Part shown: in pieces, positions 56,423-64,000 of the stretch
Numbering within the stretch: the stretch's first letter is position 1
How the letters are laid out: each line of letters begins with the position of its first letter
DNA from: Mycocentrospora acerina
Taxonomy: Eukaryota; Ascomycota; Dothideomycetes; Pleosporales
Reading direction: 5' to 3'
NCBI GenBank assembly: GCA_022701365.1
Contig: JAKUHH010000040.1
Span: forward strand, 992,001 to 1,056,000
Length of the DNA: 64,000 nucleotides
Made by a program: the position numbers and the translations under genes
The notes under the pieces: model-generated
What the model saw: the letters and a program-made list of their open reading frames with translations, nothing else
Databases searched by the model: none
Told to the model about the DNA's origin: nothing

Positions 56423-57533
56423 CATCAAAGATATGATTTCTCCATTTCGATGGAGAGAAATATACTCATATAAGCGCAGTTGGTTTTTCTGCTATTTCTT
56501 TGACTCCATTGTCACAAGAAGCTCTCCGATGAAGGGCCAGGCTTTTTCTTTCTATGTTTTACCTCATGAGGCTCCTTAGCTTCTGCTAGATTATGATAAA
56601 AGGCATGCGTACCTTTTCGATTCTTTGTTTCCTGTAGGGTCATGCTCTTGCTGTGATATGTTTTGATACGGCGCTATGAAAAGCAGCAGACAAATGTACA
56701 AAACTGAATAATTATAAATCTCAGCAAAAACTACTTTCGAATAACAGTCTATACCTAAGCATAACAGTCATTATCTAGAATTACATTCAGCTAAATCTGA
56801 TCTTAAATCTTCTTTGACAGGACAAAGAGCACTTTAACTTTGGAAAGTAGAAGCATGTAGATGGTTATTCCCACTGCTGGTATCATTTTTAACAACTGCC
56901 ACTGTTTGAAAGTAAAACGCCTGTAAGGTGTAGAGATAAGTTCTTCATAAGTGCCTGTTTATAGATCTTTCTTAAATATTGTAATTAAGGTTTATAACTG
57001 AATTTCACTATAGAAGAGAACACATATGACCTTGTGATATTGTTAAAGATTTCTTAATAAGTGTTAGGAAGAAGTTTAACCTAAGGACATATACTGTTAA
57101 ATCTCTTGGACTATCAGATCATAGATTATAGTCCTTTTTTGACACATATGGCATAGTGGAATAGAGCCATGTCCTGATAATAAGCCCACATGCTGATGAC
57201 ACTTCAAGACATCTTTTTGTTTGTCAGCTAGAGTAATTTCTATTCATTGCTGCGAATTTGTCAGCCTACTTATTTATAGCTTGTGCCGTTAATTTTACTT
57301 TGCAAACCAAACTTTTTTTCAACTGGGATTTTAGACAAGGAATCTATGTTTTGTTAAATAAGGGTCGCAAAATTTGGTAAGCATCAACTTGAAGTAGCTA
57401 TCTGAGAAAAGGTAGGTATGCAACTTGGGAATTAATTTTTCATAATTTAACTGAAAATAAAAAGCCTTTATAACTTCTTCTTAATCTTCCTTTACCTACG
57501 GTACCAAGTCATGGAGTTTGTATTTTACAGGAA
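56423..57533. other. Convergent AT-rich intergenic region
   Basis: About 1.1 kb without recognisable genes, 3' flanks of two convergent genes. No tandem repeat was noticed. Confidence 0.5.
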
Positions 57534-58973
57534 CTAGAACTTGGCTAGCTGCGCTTTTGCTCTGACAACATCCTCCTCAGGAAGTTGATCAATAAGCTGG
57601 TGGAGCGTAGTACAAGTATCCTTGATTCGTGCTGCCATACGAGCATGAAATTTTTCAGCTTCTGCATCGTCTTTAGGTGCTGATTGCAAAAATTTGCCAA
57701 CCCAATCCAGGCGAGCTCGCTTTAGCCATGCGACTGTTTTTGGCTCTGCGCCCCATCTAAGCCCATTTTGATATGATTCAAGATGAACAACGAGATAGTC
57801 CATAGATTCATTAGGGTGTGGGATGACGCGACAGAGTTCGTTCTTGAGCTTATCATCAATATATGTAGCTTCAACATGAGCAATAAAGGCAGCGCTAAAC
57901 ACCTGTTGGCAGTGACGAACTGACTGCAGAGTTATTTTCCTGTCGTCGAACACAGGTATAGGTTCGAGCTTTGCAAGAGCGTCAGCCGTGCAATCAACGA
58001 AGAGCGTATCAGGAACAGGTTTGTAGGTTCCTTTCGTTAATTTTACTTCGCTAGAACCGAGATGTAAGACTCTTCCGTGGCGTATAATTGTCCCAACTCT
58101 CTGGATTTGCTCTAGCTCACCAATGGATATAGATGCGCACCGAAACATAGTTGGCCACACATCATTGGACAAACGTATTAATTGCCCACATTTCTCAAGA
58201 CGCCGGAACATGTCTTCTGGAGATGATGCCGCCATGATTGCTTCATTTGTTGCTGCTAGACTTGCCAAACTGCTCCCAGCAAATGAAGACCCTGGCTGGA
58301 AACCGCTACGATCATAGAACCACGAGTCTCGGGGCATGATCCACGAAATATTTTTTGGATCAACCCCGTTCGATATCAGCCACAGACAAGCATCTATTCC
58401 AGTCTTTCCGGCACCAATTACAGTATATCCAGCGTAGGGTCGCGAAATATTTGGCAAGTGATTGGGTGTGATGAGGCTTACATCATCAGAGACCTTATAA
58501 GATGGTGGGCCCATAGCAGGGACCTTGACTTTCATGTAAGTCGCATCTACAATGCGTGTGCTTTGCGAGACTCGAATGACATTATTCGTGATAATAGATT
58601 GAAATTGTCCATCGCCGATGTATTCGTGCTTTGGATAGTACGTAACCCGACCAGAGGGTAGAAACGTCTGATCCATGACTTTGCTATAATAGGCACACAC
58701 TTCATCAACCGTTGCCAGTTCAGCCATACCCTTATTCCAGCCGACTTGGTCAATCCTTTCTTCGCCAAGAGGTCGGGAATTGACTCCATAGAATGCAGAC
58801 GGCTGATGAAGGCGTACAAATGGGTAGGCTATTGTCCAGTGGCCGCCTGGACGGGCGTAACGATCGACCATGACTACTGTGGCCTCTGTATCGGTTATCA
58901 GGGTGTCTACAAAAGCCATTGCCATAGCACCTGCGCCAATTACAAGGTAATTAGGAGAGATAATATCAGCCAT
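57534..58973 (-). CDS. FAD/NAD(P)-binding oxidoreductase (monooxygenase-like)
   Basis: Single-exon gene of 479 residues. An N-terminal dinucleotide fold begins NYLVIGAGAMAMAFVDTL, where the third Gly of GxGxxG is Ala, followed by the acid at the end of the second strand (VMVDRYARPGGHW). The ARPGGHW-type motif is typical of flavin-dependent monooxygenase-like proteins. A second Rossmann loop, GYTVIGAGKTGIDACLWL, lies near residue 190 and would bind NAD(P)H. The long C-terminal part has LFVDCTADALAKL. Substrate unknown. There are no membrane segments or targeting signals; the C-terminus is AQLAKF. It is the last intact gene before the AT-rich block. Confidence 0.87.
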   Translation of the reverse strand: MADIISPNYLVIGAGAMAMAFVDTLITDTEATVVMVDRYARPGGHWTIAYPFVRLHQPSAFYGVNSRPLGEERIDQVGWNKGMAELATVDEVCAYYSKVMDQTFLPSGRVTYYPKHEYIGDGQFQSIITNNVIRVSQSTRIVDATYMKVKVPAMGPPSYKVSDDVSLITPNHLPNISRPYAGYTVIGAGKTGIDACLWLISNGVDPKNISWIMPRDSWFYDRSGFQPGSSFAGSSLASLAATNEAIMAASSPEDMFRRLEKCGQLIRLSNDVWPTMFRCASISIGELEQIQRVGTIIRHGRVLHLGSSEVKLTKGTYKPVPDTLFVDCTADALAKLEPIPVFDDRKITLQSVRHCQQVFSAAFIAHVEATYIDDKLKNELCRVIPHPNESMDYLVVHLESYQNGLRWGAEPKTVAWLKRARLDWVGKFLQSAPKDDAEAEKFHARMAARIKDTCTTLHQLIDQLPEEDVVRAKAQLAKF

Positions 58974-59490
58974 TGTAATTTAGGTATAGTGATTGGAAAT
59001 TTGTAGCAAGTGTAAGAGATTTTTGAAATTATGATAGTGATAAAGTCTTTCTTCAGCGTCAATTTTGATAAATAACCCGGTGTAGCGTGCAGAGGAATTC
59101 ATCTGAGTAATGGTAATTGTGAGCAAGAGCAGATCTTTATATATATAGAAATAAAATGACAATAGACTCGATTAGTAATTTTCTTCAAGTGCCGACGACC
59201 AATAATCTTATCGCACATGAGAAAGTGGATCGCAGGTGCATCGGATTCGGCTCTCTCCAACAGCCGGCCCAGGTCCCGCTATACTAAATCCTAAATCCAC
59301 ACTTCTGCGTTGTACAGTACTAGGACAAAAGTTTGGTCGCGGCAACGCTCGGGCCGCATGGGTGTCGGCAGGTCTACTGTCCGTGAGATTTAAGCGGGGC
59401 GTCCGTGGCTAGCACTAGCATATGATGCTAGATCCTATCTAGATTAGTCAGGTCTCTGATGGTCCGACGCTAGTAGTCGCACTGCGCAAC
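58974..59490. other. Transition region from unique DNA to AT-rich block
   Basis: Upstream region of the oxidoreductase gene, then a GC-richer stretch (about 59260-59490). Composition changes abruptly after about 59490. No gene is seen. Confidence 0.5.
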
Positions 59491-60120
59491 AATAGATTAA
59501 GCAAGATATTACTAAAATTAAAATTAATTCTAATTCTATTTAGATTTAATTCTACTACTAATTGCAAAATAGCTACTTACGTTGTTAATACACTACAATC
59601 TGCTGCAGGAGCTGTTGCACTTAAAGATTATGTAAATAAACATGCAAATGCAAATAAAATCTATTCTAATTTAATTTTAAAGCCTGCCTATTACTACTAC
59701 CTTAACCTACTTATTACGCCTAAAGGGCTTAAGCCCTTTAAGCAGCGCTAGTCTAACCTAAAGGTTATTATTAAGTTAGGCAAATGCTGCTGTTGCGCAG
59801 ACATTAGTCGAGATTAACTATATAGTGTAGGTTTATTCTATTCTAATTTTATTTAAAATAAATTGCATAAGAGTGTGTTATTAATTCCTGTTAGATAATG
59901 CTAGGTACTTGTGCTGCTCTCTGCTAGCACATAATAAAGCATAGCTACTAGGCAGTTAAAGAGTTAGCTAGCTAGCTATCCCTTAATAACACTAACTATG
60001 CTAAGAGTAATTTATTCTATTTCTATTTCTAATCTATTCTGTTAATCTTAATAGTGTTCTATAATGCTGTAATAGCAGAGCATAATAAAATTGTGCATAA
60101 CAGAGAGGTTTAGGCTTGCT

Positions 60121-60173
60121 GTAAGTTAAAGTTTTTTAATTTATTTGTTTTTTATTTTTAATGTAATTTGCAG
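60121..60173 (+). other. Intron-like segment in AT-rich block
   Basis: 53 nt starting GTAAGT and ending TTTGCAG with an AT-only body. The ends fit a fungal intron, but there is no intact coding sequence on either side. Confidence 0.4.
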
Positions 60174-60338
60174 GAGTTGCTGAAGCTATCTAGATTGTAA
60201 ATAAACATATCCTAGTAAACTGCCTACCCCTACACTGCTATAGAAATAGCGCCTTTATTAAATTAAAAATAAAGGCTAGCCTAGTTACTCTTAGAGTGCT
60301 ACACCTTTGTGCTCTTTGCTACAGTGCTAAACTCTGCA

Positions 60339-60390
60339 GTAAGTTTAACTTAAATAGATTCTAAATCTGTTTCTAATTTATTTTACAAAG
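60339..60390 (+). other. Intron-like segment in AT-rich block
   Basis: 52 nt starting GTAAGT and ending ACAAAG, containing AATAGATTCTAAATC. Confidence 0.35.
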
Positions 60391-60477
60391 CTTGCAATTT
60401 TAAATTTAGTAATAACTAGTCTAGCTTATGCGCAAGCTTGTGCTACTTTAATGTTAAGCCACTGTTCTAGGTAGATA

Positions 60478-60596
60478 AGGAGGAAGACGAGGACGAGGAG
60501 GAAGAGGAAGGGGAGGAAGAGGAGGAAGAGGAGGATGAGGAGGACAAGGAGGAAGAGGAGGAAGAGGAGGAAGAGGAGGAAGAGGAGGACAAGAAT
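60478..60596. repeat. Purine-rich GAGGAA/GAGGAC microsatellite
   Basis: About 120 bases of GAGGAAGAGGAAGAG-type units lie inside the AT-rich block. On the plus strand they would encode an acidic Glu/Asp run. Lacking CpA on the purine strand, such a tract is not a target for RIP, which may explain its survival. Confidence 0.85.
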
Positions 60597-60871
60597 TCTC
60601 CTCTTTCTTCAGTTCTGTCCTTAGGTTTAGAACTATAGAGATTTCTATTTAGATTCTATTCTAAATAGATTTAGGAAAAGATGATATGTCTATTAATGCA
60701 TAAATAAAGATACATTGTTATTGCGCATCTAAAACTTAAAGTAAATTCTACTTTTATATCTATTATTAAATTTACAGTATCTTTAGCTCTTTATTTAGTA
60801 GAAAGTATAAAGTGTTTCCTCTCTAAGTTCTTTTAAGATAGCACAGCACTAGACAAAATTTAGCTAAATAT

Positions 60872-60939
60872 GTTAGAATAGATTTAAAATTAATTCTAAA
60901 TAGTTTACTAACTTTTCTTTTTTGTTATCTTTTCTTTAG
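60872..60939 (+). other. Intron-like segment in AT-rich block with TACTAAC branch
   Basis: 68 nt starting GTTAGA and ending CTTTAG, with a perfect TACTAAC at about 60906-60912. Its first 22 nt (GTTAGAATAGATTTAAAATT plus AA) are identical to those of the segment at 63634. Confidence 0.4.
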
Positions 60940-62648
60940 CTTGTTTACAGTATAAAGTAGAACTTCTTGTTAAACTAAATTTATTAATAGTAATTATTAA
61001 ATAACTAAATTCTGTACTGCTGCTTCTTTAGCTATATTAGATTTATTAGCAGTTGCTTTAATAAAAGGCTCCTTAGTTATAACAGAAGAGCTGTAATCTA
61101 CTAAGAATAGATTTAGAAATATTTCTGTTCTGTTAATAAGAATTTCAATCTTCTTATAAAAAGAAGCTAATTCTATTATTTTAGCTGTGCTTATTTTTCT
61201 AGCCTTCTTAGGTAGTTTATAATAGCTTTTATAATACCTGCATAAGTGTAACTTTAGTGCACTCTTGTCTAAAAACTAACGCTAAATTAGATTAAGAATT
61301 AAATTAATGTTAATTTTAATTTCAAACTTACTCTACAAAGTTGTCTACTTCCTTTTTTCTAACTTGCTTAACATAATATTTCACCTTTATACAGTTTGCA
61401 AATTAGGGTTTTATTGTTTAATAAAAGCTTAGGTGTGCTAGGCAGTAACTCCTTTAGCTAGGCATATAGAAGATAAAAGGACTAAATCTTAATTACAAAT
61501 AGATTTAGAATATATATTAACTACTTATAAACTTTTTTATTTCTTTTGCTATTTTTAAATTAAAAGAAATTAGAATTAATTGTAGATGTAAATAAGACTA
61601 GAATTGTTTGCAAAACAATTTAGTCTTAAGTACCTGTTTTGTTAAGATGCCTTAGCAGGGATTAGTATATTACAATCTACATTAGTAGAGACCTTTACGT
61701 AATTTAATATAAATAAAATTTAAAGAGATTTACAATCTAATTTCTCTTTCTCTCTTTTTTAAATTAATTATCTAGCGCTTTTATTCTACTAGCTATTGCT
61801 GCTGTTTAATCTTACGCTGTTGCAAATCTTCTTAAAACTTTGCTTCCTCTTTTTAAGCTTAAAAAATGTCTTTTTGTGCTTGCATTTGACTTTAGTGGCT
61901 TCAGTTTAAAAGAAGAGTTTAATCTTTTAATAAATTCCTAGAATATAATTAGAATAAATTTAAAATGCCTTTAATCTAAATATACAATCCTAATAAAGAT
62001 CTTAATAGTAATAAAAGCAAAGTTACAGAAGGAACTAAGACACCTAAAGAATGCAGTCTAGGTAAAGGTAAACCTCTTAGACTTCTTAACTGTAACTGTC
62101 TTTAAGGTGTCTTTGCACTAGGTCTTAAAGAATTGTAAATGTATTTAGATAAATTAGCTGCACATAAAAGCCCTTTATTGCTATAGGTAAGATTAAAAGT
62201 TTGTTCTTAATTTATTTTTAGTACACTTTATTTTAAATAAGCCTTAAGGAAGACTTACTTCTTTTGTTTTGCTGTCTAGTATTAAGAAAGCTTCTTTGTG
62301 CTGCGCTCTGCGTTGTCCTATATGCGCTTTAAATTCTGTACTTGTTATACATATTAAACTCTCTTATTTCTTGTATATCTATTTGCTCACTGCTATAAAA
62401 ATCAGAAAAAGTTAAATATGTTTAGAATTAGCTTACTTTTAAATTGCATCTAAAACGCTACAACGTGTCCCTGTTTAGTACCCTTTTTGTCCTGCTTGCT
62501 TAGCAGCGTTTAAGGTTTGTTTAAGCTAATTAAATGTATCTTGTAGTATATATCCTATGCATGTAGTAAGTCTAGATGCAATAATAGGTACTTGCTTATA
62601 TTTTGCTTAGTTTTAAAACTTCTTAGTTAACTAGGGGGATTCTAAAAA

Positions 62649-62700
62649 GTAAGTTAAAATTAATTCTTAATTACTTCTTTATAAATTGCCTACTAATAAG
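62649..62700 (+). other. Intron-like segment in AT-rich block
   Basis: 52 nt starting GTAAGT and ending CTACTAATAAG. It shares the word TTAAAATTAATTCT with the segments at 60872 and 59517 or so. Confidence 0.35.
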
Positions 62701-63633
62701 GTGTTTTATAATCTTGTTATATTCCTTATAAGTGTCTGCACGTAGTAGCTCTATAGCTATACTCTAATTTAAGCTAGCTAAATAGTCTTTGCCTTAAGTA
62801 GCTTTTTAAAGACTGCGTTAGAAGTAGACAATACAGAACTAAACACAGGATTAGATGTAGATTCTCTAATCCTAATAGAAATAAATAACAGATTGTAGAT
62901 ATTTGCTAAATCCTAAAATGTATTAGAAATAAATTAAAAATGCATTTTACGTTAATACTACTTAACTGCTTAAAGCACATGTTAACTGTAGTTCTAATAA
63001 AACTACTTCTATAGATATTATGCTATTAGACTAGCTTCTGCATTTAAAACTGCACAAGGCTAAAAAACTTAGTAAATGCAGCTTAATAAATCTTAGCTTT
63101 ATTACTATTAACAATAATTTGACTAAGTGTTAGTACTAGTGATTTGTTAAATCTAATGTTAATGCATTTAAAACTAATTAAAGATACACTTATAATAATT
63201 TTGTTGTCTATAGAATACTATAATAAGTATTTTAGACTAGCTACTAGTAAGACGTTTGAATGACATGTCTACCTAAAACTGCTTTTGATCTAGTAGAATT
63301 TTAGCTTGCTTGTTGTAAAAACAAATAATTATTGTATTAGAGGTGCCTAAAATAATTTGCTGAATGTATGCCTAAATAAATTAGAAATTAGATTAAAATA
63401 AAATAGAGTTGCTTCTTCTTACTGTAGCTGGGTCTTAGTGCTTAGTGCGCTACTTATACTAAACAGCCTTAATGCTAGTTCTTTTTAGGAACTAAAGTAA
63501 CTTCTCTCTTTTTAGAAGAGTATTAAGTTAGCTTTTATTTGCAAAGGCAAGATAGAGATCTTTAACTAAACAATACCCTTTTAGAGTTAGAAATAATTTA
63601 TGCTGTAGTAAATTTAAAAAAGCACCTGTTAAA

Positions 63634-63685
63634 GTTAGAATAGATTTAAAATTAACTAAGAATTTATTAACAAACTTCTTATTAG
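63634..63685 (+). other. Intron-like segment in AT-rich block
   Basis: 52 nt starting GTTAGA and ending TATTAG. The first 22 nt are identical to the start of the segment at 60872, about 2.8 kb away. Confidence 0.4.
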
Positions 63686-64000
63686 TTAAGGTGTGATTAT
63701 TAGCTAAAGAATTGCAAGAATTACCTTAATATCTTTACTCTTAAGTTTTAATAGAGGTAGGGGGATATGTGAATGCGCCCTAGTAGATGTGTATACAAAA
63801 TAAAGTGTTACAGTTAGGTCTTTAGGGATAAGAATATTAAATACTGTATTACACGCAATATGTTTAATTTCTCCTAGGCCTTGTAGGTAATTAATTCCTT
63901 AAATAGTTTTAAAATAAATTTAAAATGTATTATGTAAGGAATCTTACTATATATTCTTGCACCTAAAGAGTTTAGCTTAACTACCTAGTATCTAGTGTAC

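Larger units (their letters stand above)
59490..64000. repeat. 4.5-kb AT-rich, stop-dense block, RIP-like, no intact gene
   Basis: From about 59490 to the window edge the DNA is dominated by TA, AAT and TTA words, with few CG dinucleotides and stops in all six frames. This is what repeat-induced point mutation (C to T, mainly in CpA) leaves behind. No transposon family could be identified. A short open piece at about 59567-59756 reads ATYVVNTLQSAAGAVAL and LITPKGLKPFKQR, then TAG and SNLKVIIKLG, perhaps a former Trp codon. Segments of about 50 nt with intron-like ends recur. A purine-rich GAGGAA tract is preserved near 60478-60596. The block continues beyond the window. Confidence 0.75.

Overview
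The window reads as nuclear DNA of a filamentous ascomycete (Pezizomycotina). Protein-coding genes carry short (about 45-110 nt) GT-AG introns with CTAAC-type branch points. The gene families are typical of that group: Zn2Cys6 regulator, HET-domain proteins, RTA1-like membrane protein, fungal anoctamin, tannase/feruloyl esterase and fungal dynamin-like GTPase. The right end is AT-rich, stop-dense DNA that looks like the product of repeat-induced point mutation (RIP). The genus cannot be fixed from sequence reading alone. No rRNA, tRNA or CRISPR array was recognised.

Layout. 0.3-7.1 kb is a housekeeping block: mitochondrial ATP synthase gamma subunit, a 6-phosphogluconate-dehydrogenase-like protein, RNA polymerase I/III subunit AC40 (minus) and the 49-kDa subunit of respiratory complex I. 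Introns and flanks in this block hold several unrelated tandem repeats. 7.1-10.4 kb is gene-free and partly AT-rich. 10.4-18.4 kb holds a glycine-rich repeat protein, a zinc/cobalt CDF transporter and a PTR2-type peptide transporter. 19.0-29.3 kb holds a divergent pair (RTA1-like protein and Zn2Cys6 regulator), a tannase-type esterase, a DUF202 membrane protein and a dynamin-like GTPase whose last intron appears to be GC-AG. 29.6-30.7 kb is a dead Gfo/Idh/MocA oxidoreductase.

31.3-40.4 kb is an accessory metabolic group: SDR, acyl-CoA/4-coumarate-CoA ligase-like enzyme, kappa-class GST/HCCA-isomerase-like protein, nitronate monooxygenase and NmrA-like reductase. The first three are adjacent and end in TKL, ARL and AKL, all resembling the peroxisomal PTS1 signal. 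The ligase and the GST are divergently transcribed from one 317-bp region. This suggests a small peroxisomal pathway acting on a CoA-activated acid; the substrate is unknown.

42.4-49.6 kb is a decay zone: an anoctamin with one in-frame TAG, an alpha/beta-hydrolase relic, and a HET gene with a TAG and an unresolved 5' part. 50.4-59.0 kb is intact again: a secreted-looking flavin amine oxidase, a complete HET gene, a possible DUF4804-type protein and a FAD/NAD(P)-binding oxidoreductase. From about 59.49 kb to the end the DNA turns abruptly AT-rich and has no intact gene. It contains a series of about 50-nt segments with intron-like ends (GTAAGT or GTTAGA to AG) that share AT-rich core words. 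They may be introns of dead genes or a family of intron-like repeats, and I regard them as the most unusual feature here.
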